From contig JAPLSH010000005.1 of assembly GCA_026398735.1 (NCBI GenBank), forward strand, positions 1 to 64,000: a stretch of DNA of 64,000 nucleotides. Reading direction: 5' to 3'. How positions within the stretch are numbered: position 1 is the first letter of the stretch; the number at the start of each line of letters is the position of its first letter. The notes beneath the pieces are model-generated. The model was not told the DNA's origin. It searched no databases and saw only the letters and a list, made by a program, of their open reading frames with translations. The translations under genes and the position numbers were made by a program. The stretch comes from Pseudomonadota bacterium (lineage in GTDB: Bacteria; Pseudomonadota; Gammaproteobacteria; Steroidobacterales; Steroidobacteraceae). Of this stretch, positions 34,096-45,061 are shown in pieces.

Positions 34096-35895
34096 ATGTC
34101 CGGCCGCATCCCCCAGCAGTTCATCGACGACCTTCTGGCGCGTGCCGACATCGTCGAGCTGATTGGCTCGCGTGTCACGCTGAAGAAGGCCGGTCGCGAA
34201 TATCGCGCCTGTTGCCCCTTCCACAACGAAAAGACGCCGTCGTTCTGGGTCAGCCCAGCCAAGCAGTTCTACCACTGCTTTGGCTGCGGTGCGCATGGCA
34301 GTGCACTGGGCTTTCTGATGAATCACGACCGACTGCCCTTTCCCGAGGCTGTCGAAGAACTCGCTTCGCGCTTGGGCGTTGAGGTGCCGCGCGAGAGCGG
34401 TCCAGGGGGCGCAGTCGAGCGCCCCGGTGAAGACCTGTACACCGTACTCAGTGACGCGGCGCGTTGGTTCCGCGAAGAACTGGCGCGTACGCCCAAAGCC
34501 CGTGACTACGCCGCGCGGCGCGGCCTTGATGCCGGTTCACTGGAGCGCTTTGGCATCGGCTATGCGCCCGCCTCTTGGAACGACCTGCTGCGCCACTTTG
34601 CCACCAGCGACGCAGCGCGCCAGCGGTTGGCAGAGGTGGGCCTGATCATCGAGCGCGATCGCAGCGGCGATGAAGCGCGGCGCGGCAGCGAAGGCTGGTA
34701 TGACCGTTTTCGTGACCGCCTGATGTTCCCAATCCGCGATGCGCGCGGCCGCGTGCTGGCGTTTGGCGGTCGCATCATCGACCAAGGCGAACCCAAGTAC
34801 CTCAACTCGCCCGAGACCGCGCTGTTTCACAAAGGCCGCGAGCTGTACGGCCTGTACGAAGTACGCCAGAGCCGCGCCACCATCCGCCGTCTGTTGGTGG
34901 TCGAGGGCTATATGGACGTGGTGCGCTTGCATCAGGCGGGTATCGCCTATGCGGTAGCCACGCTGGGCACGGCCACCACTCCCGAACATCTCAAGCGCGC
35001 GTTTCGTGTGGCCAGCGAAATCATCTTCTGCTTCGATGGCGATCGCGCTGGTCGCGCTGCGGCTTGGCGCGCGCTCAACAACGCCTTGCCGGAAGCACAG
35101 GCCGGTCGCGAACTGCGCTTTCTGTTTCTGCCCGATGGTGAAGACCCGGACACGCTGGTGGGCAAAGAAGGCGCTGCGGCATTCGAAGCCCGCTATGCCG
35201 ATGCACTGCCGCTGTCCGAATATCTGGTGCAGCACCTGCTGGCCGAAGTAGATGTCAGCCATGCCGACGGCAAGGCACGCTTTGTGGCGCAGGCCAAACC
35301 GCTGCTCGAACGTGTGCCCGACGGCCCCTATCGCGAGTTGCTGCTGGACCGGCTGGCAACAGCCATCAGCGTGCGGCCCGAACGCTTTTTGCAGATCGTA
35401 GGTCCAGTGGCCCACGTGGCTTCCACGGTCGGACCCGAACAGCGTCAGCGGCTGCCGCAAGTGGCTTTAAGCGCCGGTCGCGGTCCTTTGGTGCGTCAGG
35501 CTGTACAAAGCCTGCTGCATTTTCCCAGCATCGCCTCGCAGGTGTCACCGGCACATGTTGCGCCGCTGCGTGCACTGGGCAATGCCGGTGTCGATGCGCT
35601 GTGCGATCTACTCGATGATCTGCACGCACGTCCGGCCACCAGCACTGGCCAAGTACTGGAGCGTTGGCGCGACGGGCCACTGGGTGACCGGTTGTCACGG
35701 CTAGCGCAAAGCGAACAGATGCTGGATGACCCGCAGGCGGCAGCTAACGAATTGGTCGTGGCAGTGCGCAAGTTGCTCGATGGCGCAGCCACCGCAAGAC
35801 TGGATGAGCTCATCGAAAAATCCCGCAGCAGCGAATTGAGCGCCGAGGATAAACGCGAGCTGAGCACGCTCATGGCAGCGCGGCCGCGCGGCTAA
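34096..35895 (+). CDS. dnaG: DNA primase
   Basis: Makes RNA primers at the replication fork. The 599-residue protein has a CHC2 zinc finger (Cys40, His43, Cys61, Cys64) in CCPFHNEKTPSFWVS and FHCFGCGAHG-like sequence, the RNA polymerase core with LMFPIRDARGRVLAFGGR and PKYLNSPET, and a TOPRIM motif RLLVVEGYMDVVRLHQ with FDGDRAGRAAA. The C-terminal third is the DnaB-binding region. Start is 33 bases from the divergent MFS gene; dinB follows after six bases. Confidence 0.96.
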   Translation: MSGRIPQQFIDDLLARADIVELIGSRVTLKKAGREYRACCPFHNEKTPSFWVSPAKQFYHCFGCGAHGSALGFLMNHDRLPFPEAVEELASRLGVEVPRESGPGGAVERPGEDLYTVLSDAARWFREELARTPKARDYAARRGLDAGSLERFGIGYAPASWNDLLRHFATSDAARQRLAEVGLIIERDRSGDEARRGSEGWYDRFRDRLMFPIRDARGRVLAFGGRIIDQGEPKYLNSPETALFHKGRELYGLYEVRQSRATIRRLLVVEGYMDVVRLHQAGIAYAVATLGTATTPEHLKRAFRVASEIIFCFDGDRAGRAAAWRALNNALPEAQAGRELRFLFLPDGEDPDTLVGKEGAAAFEARYADALPLSEYLVQHLLAEVDVSHADGKARFVAQAKPLLERVPDGPYRELLLDRLATAISVRPERFLQIVGPVAHVASTVGPEQRQRLPQVALSAGRGPLVRQAVQSLLHFPSIASQVSPAHVAPLRALGNAGVDALCDLLDDLHARPATSTGQVLERWRDGPLGDRLSRLAQSEQMLDDPQAAANELVVAVRKLLDGAATARLDELIEKSRSSELSAEDKRELSTLMAARPRG

Positions 35896-35901
35896 TTACA
35901 C

Positions 35902-37068
35902 GTGCGCGCCATACTGCATGCCGACATGGACGCGTTCTTTGCGTCGGTCGAGCAGCACGACGATCCGACGCTGCGCGGCAAGCCGTTGGTGGTCGGCGGA
36001 CGCGGTGGGCGCGGTGTGGTGGCTGCGGCCAGCTATGAGGTGCGCCGCTTCGGCGTGCGCTCAGCTATGCCGATGCGCCGGGCACTTCAGCTGTGTCCGC
36101 AACTGGTATGTGTGCCGCCCCGTTTTGCGCGCTATCAGCAAGTGTCGGCGCAAGTGTTCGCCGTGTTCCATACCTACACGCCCTTGGTCGAAGGCCTGTC
36201 GCTGGACGAAGCGTTTCTGGATGTCACGCAGAGTCGATCCTTGCATGGCGAGCCTGTCGGCATTGCGCGCGCTATCAAACAGCAAGTATTGGCCAACACC
36301 GGCCTGACCGTCTCAATCGGCGTTGCAGCCAACAAGCTGATGGCCAAGATCGCCTCCGATCTACAAAAGCCCGATGGACTCACCGTGGTGCCAGCCGGTC
36401 AGGAGCAGAGCGTACTGGATCCACTGCCGGTGGAACGATTACCCGGATTGGGCGGCAAGCGCGGCGCAGCACTGCGTGCTGCGGGCATCACGACGCTGGG
36501 CCAATTGCGCCAGTGCAGCGATGCACAACTGCTGCCGCTGTTTGGCCGGCACGCAGCGCAACTGCGCGAACGTGCGGCAGGTATCGACTCGCGCCCGGTC
36601 GTCCCTGAACGCGATGGCAAGTCGGTCAGTGCAGAGCAGACGTTTGATCAAGACCTCGCCGACCCGGCCGCGATGCGCAACGCGGTGTTACGACTGGCCG
36701 ATCGCACGGCGGCGCGACTGCGAGCGCGGGGCGCGCTGTCACGCAGCGTGCAATTGAAAGTACGCGAAGCCGATTTCACCACGCATACGCGACAACGCCC
36801 GCTGTCCCCACCCGACAACAGCTCGCGCGCCCTGGGCGAGGGCGCGTTGACCCTGCTGGAGCAATGGCGCAAAGAGCACCCTGGCGCACGATTGCGCCTG
36901 CTGGGCGTGGGCGCCGGCGATCTGACTGAAGACACCCCGCAGCCGGACTTGTTCGCCAGCCTGCCGGCCCCCGGCGACGCGCGGTTGGACGCCACGCTGG
37001 ACCGGATCCGCGAGCGCTTTGGCAGTGGTGCGGTGCAACGCGCCGGACTGTTGCCCCGCAAGCCCTGA
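35902..37068 (+). CDS. dinB: DNA polymerase IV
   Basis: Y-family translesion polymerase, 388 residues. It has the first catalytic Asp in ILHADMDAFFASVEQ, AASYEVRRFGVRSAMPM, the second acidic site SLDEAFLDVT, and GVAANKLMAKIASDLQKPDG. The helix-hairpin-helix region VERLPGLGGKR and the little-finger domain follow. It starts with GTG six bases after dnaG, which suggests coupling to dnaG; no LexA box is visible. This gene is not usually found between dnaG and rpoD. Confidence 0.95.
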   Translation: MRAILHADMDAFFASVEQHDDPTLRGKPLVVGGRGGRGVVAAASYEVRRFGVRSAMPMRRALQLCPQLVCVPPRFARYQQVSAQVFAVFHTYTPLVEGLSLDEAFLDVTQSRSLHGEPVGIARAIKQQVLANTGLTVSIGVAANKLMAKIASDLQKPDGLTVVPAGQEQSVLDPLPVERLPGLGGKRGAALRAAGITTLGQLRQCSDAQLLPLFGRHAAQLRERAAGIDSRPVVPERDGKSVSAEQTFDQDLADPAAMRNAVLRLADRTAARLRARGALSRSVQLKVREADFTTHTRQRPLSPPDNSSRALGEGALTLLEQWRKEHPGARLRLLGVGAGDLTEDTPQPDLFASLPAPGDARLDATLDRIRERFGSGAVQRAGLLPRKP

Positions 37069-37092
37069 CAGCTGCCCCGATCAGCGTGCGTC

Positions 37093-37101
37093 TGGTATAA
37101 T
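37093..37101 (+). promoter_or_regulatory. extended -10 promoter of rpoD
   Basis: TGGTATAAT (37093-37101) is a perfect -10 hexamer with the TG of an extended -10, 77 bases before the ATG at 37179. No good -35 is at the right distance, as is usual for extended -10 promoters. It lies just after the dinB stop. Confidence 0.7.
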
Positions 37102-37178
37102 CCACGGTTATCTCGCACGGGGTGCCGCACCCCACCGACCCGCGACTCCCGAGGCCCTCTGATCCGCCGGAAGCCATC

Positions 37179-37337
37179 ATGACGCGCAAGACCGCCACCA
37201 AGACCGCACCCCGCAAAACCACCGCCAAGCCGGCTACCAAAGCCGCCGCCAAGCCAGTCGCCAAGAGCGCTGCCAAGCCGGCCGCCAAAAAGCCAGTAGC
37301 CAAGACGGTGGCCAAGCCGGCCGCCAAAAAGCCGGTA
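37179..37337 (+). other. rpoD: 5' part of the rpoD tail, out of frame with the main rpoD ORF
   Basis: The best start signals of rpoD (promoter, then GGAAG six bases before the ATG at 37179) lead into a Lys/Ala/Pro/Thr-rich frame, [18 protein letters not shown] and so on, of 53 codons. At about 37335-37338 (GTA AGC) the K/A/P pattern leaves this frame and continues one frame back (AAG CCG from 37337) for 57 codons until the main ORF. The original frame runs out at 37469. Either four bases (GCCA-type repeat unit) are missing, or a base was lost in sequencing, or the ribosome shifts frame. Confidence 0.65.
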
Positions 37338-37507
37338 AGCCGGCCGCCAAAAAGCCGGTTGCTAAACCTGTTGCCAAGGCAGCCGCCAAAAAGCCGGCCG
37401 CCAAACCCGTTGCCAAGCCGGCCACCAAGGCCGCTGTCAAACCAGCCACCAAGACGCCCGTTAAGGTAGTCGCCAAGCCGACAGCCAAAGCAGTCGCCAA
37501 ACCCGAG

Positions 37508-39751
<2,244 letters not shown>

Positions 39752-39757
39752 TGGTGC

Positions 39758-40813
39758 CTAAGGTGCGGAGGCCTGCGCTGCAGCCTCCGCATCCATCATC
39801 GATTGCAACACGCGGCGGCCCATCACGGCCGTCGTGTCGCTGCGCAGCATCAGCTCTGTGGGCACTTCATCCATCGTGCTGATGATCTTCTCTATCGCTT
39901 CGGTGGCGAACACATCTTCGGCAATCACGGGTTTAAGGTAGTCGACCATGAACTCCACGCCGGCGCTGTCAGTGGACCCCATCGCAAAGAAATAGTTGGT
40001 GGTGTGGCGCGTCCCCGGCGTCACCGCATGCCAGACGCGGCTATCGGCCAGCGGCTTACCTGCATCGGGCAAACCCTGCGCCACCCAACTATCGCCAACA
40101 CCGGCATGAAAGCCCGGAAAGAAAAAGTCCAAACCTGACACCCGGTCCACCAGACCATGGTGACCGAAGCGCTCGCGGATGGCGGGTGTGGGCGACGTGT
40201 TGACCATGGTGCGGCGGCTGCGTAAGCGCCGTGCATCCAGGTCGCGCACCTCAGGTGTGGCCGCGTCATCGGCAGTGCCGATACTGCCGCCGTGCAGGTA
40301 ACCCAGGTGCGTCAGGTCCAGCAGATTGTCGTTGAGCAACTGATAGCGACCGCTGACGTGCGTGTAATAAAAAGGCTTGGCGTGAAAGTCTGCGCCGCTG
40401 CGATAGCCGATCTCTTCCAGCGTCGGAATCAGTGACTCATCGGCCTTGGCCGGATCACCGGGCCAGATCCACGCCCACAAGCCGCGCTCCACCAGCGGAT
40501 AACTACGGATCGACAGCACGCCCGGCACCGTGGTCTGACTGGGCACGAAAGTACATTTACCATCGGCGCCGAAAGTAATGCCGTGATAGCCGCACTGGAT
40601 GGCATCGCCCACGCGCTTGCTGTCGCCCAGAGGAAAGTGCCGGTGTGGGCAGCGACCATCAACAGCCACCGCTGTGCCATCGGCCTTGCGATACAGCACC
40701 ACCGGCTGGTTCAGGATCCAGCGACTGAGCAGCGGCTCACCAATCTCATTACAAAACGCGGCGACATACCAGCCATTACGCGGTGCAAAGCTGCCTTGTT
40801 TGAAGGGATACAT
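39758..40813 (-). CDS. Rieske non-haem iron oxygenase (VanA/PobA-like)
   Basis: Oxygenase component of a ring-hydroxylating or O-demethylating system, 351 residues. Rieske ligands Cys55-x-His57 and Cys74-x2-His77 are in RCPHRHFPLG and QCGYHG. The mononuclear iron site is in NDNLLDLTHLGYLHGG (Asp162, His169, His174 are the likely residues). Size and motifs are near vanillate O-demethylase-type oxygenases. No reductase or ferredoxin gene is nearby, so an unlinked partner is needed. It follows the O-methyltransferase gene after eight bases on the same strand. Substrate unknown. Confidence 0.88.
   Translation of the reverse strand: MYPFKQGSFAPRNGWYVAAFCNEIGEPLLSRWILNQPVVLYRKADGTAVAVDGRCPHRHFPLGDSKRVGDAIQCGYHGITFGADGKCTFVPSQTTVPGVLSIRSYPLVERGLWAWIWPGDPAKADESLIPTLEEIGYRSGADFHAKPFYYTHVSGRYQLLNDNLLDLTHLGYLHGGSIGTADDAATPEVRDLDARRLRSRRTMVNTSPTPAIRERFGHHGLVDRVSGLDFFFPGFHAGVGDSWVAQGLPDAGKPLADSRVWHAVTPGTRHTTNYFFAMGSTDSAGVEFMVDYLKPVIAEDVFATEAIEKIISTMDEVPTELMLRSDTTAVMGRRVLQSMMDAEAAAQASAP
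39764..39791. terminator. hairpin at the rpoD / Rieske gene junction
   Basis: A nine-pair stem (TGCGGAGGC at 39764-39772 with GCCTCCGCA at 39783-39791, loop of ten) begins 13 bases after the rpoD stop and lies inside the last codons of the convergent Rieske oxygenase gene. No T-run follows; a weak terminator for rpoD is possible. Confidence 0.35.
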
Positions 40814-40821
40814 CGGTGACC

Positions 40822-41844
40822 TTAAGGCTTGCGGGCGCTGACCAGCGAATAATAGCCGCCGCCTGTGGTCTGCGACGACACATCGACAAAGCCAGCGGCC
40901 TCCAAGAACCCGCGCAGTTCAGTCAACGTGTACTGACGTCCACGCGTACCCTGCAGCATCAGCATCGAAAAGCAGGCCGTAGTGAGTGGGCCGCAGCCAT
41001 CCTCATCCATGAGCATCTCGTGCAGCAGGATGTGCCCGCCCGCTGGCAGCGCTTCAAACGACTTGCGTGCCAGCAGCAGGCAAGTGGCATCGGACCAGTC
41101 ATGGAAGATGTTGGATAGGAAGTGCGCGTCATAGCCGGTGGGCCACGCTTCGGTGAACATGTTCACCGCCTGTGTGCGCACCTGCGCTGCCACGCCCGCT
41201 GCTGCGATGTAGGTATCGGCTTCGGCACAGATCGCCGGTATCTCCATCACCGTCGCTGCAAGGCCGGCATGCGCACGCGCCAGCTCGATCGAAAAGATTG
41301 CCGAGCCACCGCCGACATCCAGCACGCTGCCGACTGAGGCAAACAGCGGCTGATCAGCCACTGCCAGCGCGGCCGCCCGGCTGTGGGCGTTCATATAGGC
41401 GGTGATTGTCGCCGCCAGTCCCGACGGCATCTCGCCGCGCTCCCATTCATCCACAGCAGATTGATGGCTGTCGGGCTTTTGCCCGGTGCGCAACGTTTCC
41501 AGCAACTGTTCGTGCAGCGCATTGCGCTGGCCATGCCTCTGGATCAGCGGACCGTAGTAACCCTGTGCCTGCGGATGCAGCCAGGTGCGCGCCACAGCAG
41601 TGGCCTGCCATAGCCCTTCGCGGCGCTCAACCATGCCCAGTCCCGCCAGCACACCCAGGTGGATGTGCAGAGCACGCGCATCGACCCGCAATGCAGCGGC
41701 CAAGCTCGCTGTATCCATCACTTGACCCGACAGCGCTGCAACAGTACCCAGCTCATCGGCAACCGTGACGGCAGGCATGTGATAGACCGACGTCCAGAGA
41801 TCCCAGATCACTCGATCATCACGGGTTGGTGGTAACACGCTCAT
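40822..41844 (-). CDS. SAM-dependent O-methyltransferase (hydroxyneurosporene/ASMT-like)
   Basis: Class I small-molecule O-methyltransferase of 340 residues with an N-terminal dimerisation winged-helix domain (about 20-95) and a C-terminal AdoMet domain. Visible marks are SVLDVGGGSAIFSIELA for AdoMet binding and NIFHDWSDATC with the catalytic His of plant and bacterial O-methyltransferases, then GGHILLHEMLMDEDG. Related enzymes act on phenols, carotenoid hydroxyls or polyketides. The start overlaps the SDR stop (ATGA). The substrate is not known. Confidence 0.88.
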   Translation of the reverse strand: MSVLPPTRDDRVIWDLWTSVYHMPAVTVADELGTVAALSGQVMDTASLAAALRVDARALHIHLGVLAGLGMVERREGLWQATAVARTWLHPQAQGYYGPLIQRHGQRNALHEQLLETLRTGQKPDSHQSAVDEWERGEMPSGLAATITAYMNAHSRAAALAVADQPLFASVGSVLDVGGGSAIFSIELARAHAGLAATVMEIPAICAEADTYIAAAGVAAQVRTQAVNMFTEAWPTGYDAHFLSNIFHDWSDATCLLLARKSFEALPAGGHILLHEMLMDEDGCGPLTTACFSMLMLQGTRGRQYTLTELRGFLEAAGFVDVSSQTTGGGYYSLVSARKP

Positions 41845-42911
41845 GCACGACCCTTACGCCGCGCCAACAGACGGGCACGCTCAGCCGGATACAGCGGATT
41901 GCGCAGATTCACCACTTCCATGGCTACGCGATCAGCTGGGGGCTTTTCGGGATGCACGGAAGCCATGATGGCATCGTGACGTTCGGCAATGCCGGGGCCA
42001 AACTCCACATGCGAGACGATGAACAACTCGTTGCTGCGCACGGCACGCAGCACGCGCTCGCCAGCCTCAATCGGATCCATACCAATGAACGGCGAACCCG
42101 GCGCACGTCGCGGCGCATTGGCCGCCGTGGGCGCGCGAGCGCCTTCGGTCTTGGTACCGGCGAAAGCACCGGTGCGGTTCAAGTCCACTTCACCAATCTT
42201 GGTGGTGACAAAACCCGGACAGAACGCAGATGCGCCGATGCGCTCGCCAGTGGCATCAAACTCTGCACGCAATGATTCGATAAGCCCCAGCACGGCGAAC
42301 TTGGTCATGGTGTAGATGCCGGCGTTGCCATTGGTCACCGGCAACAGGCCGTTCATTGACGAGGTGGCCAGAAAATGTCCGCCCTCGCCGTGCTTGCGCA
42401 GCAGCGGCAAAAACTCGCGCAGCGTATTGAAGACGCCGGTCTGATTGACCGACACGCACCAGTCGTAATCGTTGTACGAAGCATTGGCAGCCGAGGCACC
42501 CATGCCCACACCGGCGTTGGCCGACACCAGATGCAGATTGCCAAATCGCTTCTCGACTTCAGCGGCTGCGGCCTTCATCTGCGCACGATCCGTGACATCG
42601 GCTTTGATCCAGTGGATGCGATCCAGATCGCGCGTAAAGCCACGTGCTGCTTCCTCGCGCTGGTCATCACGGATATAGCCAATGGCTACTTTCATTCCTG
42701 CGTCATGAAACACATGCGCCTGACCCAAGCCGATGCCGCTGGAGCCACCGGTGATAAACGCCGTCTTGCCAGCGACCTCGGCCAACGGTGCCGACCAAGC
42801 TGGTGTTGCCGGCTGTGCAGCCACTGCACGTGCTGCTGTAGTCAACGCGCCAGCAGCCAATGTGGCGCCTCCAATGAATTGCCGACGATCGATGGTCTTG
42901 TTGTTCTGCAT
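41841..42911 (-). CDS. Tat-exported short-chain dehydrogenase/reductase
   Basis: NAD(P)-dependent SDR of 356 residues with an unusual leader. The N terminus DRRQFIGGATLAAGALTTAA is a twin-arginine (Tat) signal, so the folded enzyme with its cofactor is probably exported. The Rossmann loop is TGGSSGIGLG, NAGVG follows, and the catalytic pair is YTMTK. A second half carries a RRAPGSPFIGMDP segment and ends at GRA. ATG at 42911 has GGGGAA upstream. The gene overlaps the O-methyltransferase by four bases downstream and follows the Vgb-like gene after 40 bases. Confidence 0.88.
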   Translation of the reverse strand: MQNNKTIDRRQFIGGATLAAGALTTAARAVAAQPATPAWSAPLAEVAGKTAFITGGSSGIGLGQAHVFHDAGMKVAIGYIRDDQREEAARGFTRDLDRIHWIKADVTDRAQMKAAAAEVEKRFGNLHLVSANAGVGMGASAANASYNDYDWCVSVNQTGVFNTLREFLPLLRKHGEGGHFLATSSMNGLLPVTNGNAGIYTMTKFAVLGLIESLRAEFDATGERIGASAFCPGFVTTKIGEVDLNRTGAFAGTKTEGARAPTAANAPRRAPGSPFIGMDPIEAGERVLRAVRSNELFIVSHVEFGPGIAERHDAIMASVHPEKPPADRVAMEVVNLRNPLYPAERARLLARRKGRA

Positions 42912-42951
42912 GTCGTTCCCCGTGTTGTTCTTATTGGGTGCCGCGCTGGTA

Positions 42952-44007
42952 TTAAGGCTTGGGCGGCGCAAACTCCAGCCACACAATGCGATCGCGTGCG
43001 CCGTCGGCGACATAGAGTCGATTCACCAAGCGTGTCGGCGGTTCTCTATCACTGCCCGCCGAGATGCCTACACCACGCGCTCCATCGCCCAAGGGAAACT
43101 CGGTAATGCGCCCCTCAGGCGTAACGCGTCCCAGCTTGCTGCCCTGCGTGTACCAGATGTTGCGATCGGGTCCCACCGCCAGATTTACTGCAGAGGGCGA
43201 TGTCGATGGCATGAGGTATTCGGTCACGACACCCTCAGTGGTGATGCGGCCGATGCGATTGCCATCGGTGTTGAGTCCGTCCATGCCGCCGGACAGCTCC
43301 ACAAACCACAGCGCACCATCGGCACCAGCGGTGATGTCGCCGGGACCGCTGTTGGCTCGTGGTAGCGTGAACTCTGTAATCACACCGGCTGGTGTGATGC
43401 GGCCGATCTTGCTGCTGCGAAATTGTGAGAACCAGATGTTGCCATCGGGCCCTGCTGCCAACGCGCGTGGCCCACTGTCGGGCGTCGGTATGGTGAACTC
43501 TGTAATGCGACCGTCAGTGGTGATGCGACCGATCTTGTTAGCGGCAAACTCGCCGAACCAAATTGCACCATCAGCACCCAAGGCAATAGCTCGTGGTTTG
43601 GTTGCAGGTGTGGGAATGTCGAACTCGGTGATCACACCAGCAGCCGTGATACGACCGATACGGTTGCCGTCATGCTGCGAAAACCACAGGTTGTTATCGG
43701 CACCGAGCGCAATGATGCGTGGCGCGCTGCCCGGGTGAGGCAGTGGATATTCAATCAGTCCGGTGCCATCAGGGTTCATGCGGCCGATGCGATTGCCTGC
43801 GGATTCTGTGAACCACACCTGCCCGTCTTTGGCGACAGTGATAGTGGTGGGGCCGCTGCCGACTTGGGGCAACTGCACGCTGTGCAGAACGCCGTCAGTG
43901 ATTAACCCTTGGTCTGCGGCGGTTAGCCAGCGCTGCGGCGCCGCCACTGCAGGTTGCAACGCCATCATCAGCAAACCGACTGTCCCAAACACGCATGACT
44001 TCAACAT
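42952..44007 (-). CDS. virginiamycin B lyase-like exported beta-propeller
   Basis: Exported protein of 351 residues with a signal peptide (about 1-22, ending PAVAA) and about seven repeats of the form GNRIGRITxxGxITEFxIPT ... GADGxIWFxE, characteristic of the Vgb/NHL-type propeller. True virginiamycin B lyase opens streptogramin B, but many environmental Vgb-like proteins have other or unknown roles, so resistance should not be assumed. It heads the run of Vgb-like, SDR, O-methyltransferase and Rieske genes on this strand. Confidence 0.82.
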   Translation of the reverse strand: MLKSCVFGTVGLLMMALQPAVAAPQRWLTAADQGLITDGVLHSVQLPQVGSGPTTITVAKDGQVWFTESAGNRIGRMNPDGTGLIEYPLPHPGSAPRIIALGADNNLWFSQHDGNRIGRITAAGVITEFDIPTPATKPRAIALGADGAIWFGEFAANKIGRITTDGRITEFTIPTPDSGPRALAAGPDGNIWFSQFRSSKIGRITPAGVITEFTLPRANSGPGDITAGADGALWFVELSGGMDGLNTDGNRIGRITTEGVVTEYLMPSTSPSAVNLAVGPDRNIWYTQGSKLGRVTPEGRITEFPLGDGARGVGISAGSDREPPTRLVNRLYVADGARDRIVWLEFAPPKP

Positions 44008-44074
44008 GACACCCCCAGACCTAGTGGGCCGAGCATGGACGCAAGCGCAGCCCAGCGTCTACGGGGACTCGGAC

Positions 44075-45061
44075 TCAGTTGCTGTCGGGCTCGACCATCT
44101 CGTAGCCGCGCGCGCGCAGTTGTGCCGCCAAGCCATCGACAGCCAGCATCTCGCGCAAAGGCAACACCGCAACCGATGAGACGTTGCGCAGCAGCGCACC
44201 CTCTGCGGCCAGCACCCACTCCTGACGCCAACGCCGGGTAGCCTCTTCATATTTGGCAGCCAGACGCGGCGTACCGGTCACCACATTCAGACAAGCAGCT
44301 TGGCTGTCCTCCAAGGGCAGGCGCTTTAAGGTTGCTACATCACCCTTGGCCCAAGCCACACTGCGTTGCTGCATCACGGGCAGCTGCGACTCAATGCGCG
44401 TCAGCAGACTGTCAAAGCAGGGAATGTCTGCGGTGGGGGGCGTGTCGACGAACTCGCGCAACAAGGCCTTGGGGTCCTCAACCGTCAGTGCAATGCTGGG
44501 CTCACGCACCGTGACGTTTTGCGCTTTAGCCAAACTGCGCACCTGCTTCCACACGTCGCTACGCCGCTCCAGTCCGGCACGCTTCAAGGCCTTGTCGTAC
44601 ACCTGTGCACCGGCAAACAACGGCCGCGTGGTCTCCAAGTCGTCATCACGCGGAGCATAGCGTTGCCGCACAGTAGACCAGCGTGCATGCGCGGCCGGCG
44701 ATAGCACATCCGTCAAGCGCTGCTTGTCGGGCAGGTTGCCCATGCGCAGCGCCAAGGGCACCAATGTCAGGCTCTTGAAGAAGCCTATATTCACGTCGAC
44801 CGACGCAGGGGCGATAACCAGCTGCGACTGAGCCAGTACCCGCTCCAGCTGTTTGGAGCGCCATTTGAGATCCTTGGGTAAGGGCGACACTGTCGCCAGC
44901 ACCCACAGGCGATGCTCGCCATGGCGGAACTCCCACAGACCCGGCCCCGGCTGCTCGCCGTTGACCACCAGCGTTTCAATCTCGGCTTCTTGGGCATGCA
45001 GCGGCGACACCGCTGCCAATGCAAAGCACAGCCCCGCAAACAGTGCGCTGCGAGCACTCAT
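44075..45061 (-). CDS. TraB/GumN family exported protein
   Basis: Periplasmic protein of 328 residues with a signal peptide (about 1-23, LFAGLCFALAAVSPLHA). The TraB/GumN domain begins LWEFRHGEHRLWVLATVSPLP. The GxxH metal motif of the family is here ATVSPLP, with no histidine, so metal-dependent activity is doubtful. C-terminal ALLRNVSSVAVLPLREMLA matches the family end, where R-N-x-x-M-A is usual. The start overlaps the stop of the upstream gene (ATGA). Function unknown; the gene is under the same transcript as an ECF sigma factor. Confidence 0.75.
   Translation of the reverse strand: MSARSALFAGLCFALAAVSPLHAQEAEIETLVVNGEQPGPGLWEFRHGEHRLWVLATVSPLPKDLKWRSKQLERVLAQSQLVIAPASVDVNIGFFKSLTLVPLALRMGNLPDKQRLTDVLSPAAHARWSTVRQRYAPRDDDLETTRPLFAGAQVYDKALKRAGLERRSDVWKQVRSLAKAQNVTVREPSIALTVEDPKALLREFVDTPPTADIPCFDSLLTRIESQLPVMQQRSVAWAKGDVATLKRLPLEDSQAACLNVVTGTPRLAAKYEEATRRWRQEWVLAAEGALLRNVSSVAVLPLREMLAVDGLAAQLRARGYEMVEPDSN

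Noticed and set aside
37326-37345. A confident programmed -1 frameshift call in rpoD
   Set aside because: The run is C AAA AAG rather than the classic A AAA AAG heptamer and the hairpin is small and too close; a repeat-unit deletion or sequencing error explains the data as well.
42952-44007. Calling the Vgb-like propeller an antibiotic-resistance gene
   Set aside because: Vgb-like propellers are common in environmental bacteria without streptogramin lyase activity; the neighbours are oxidoreductases and a methyltransferase, not resistance genes.
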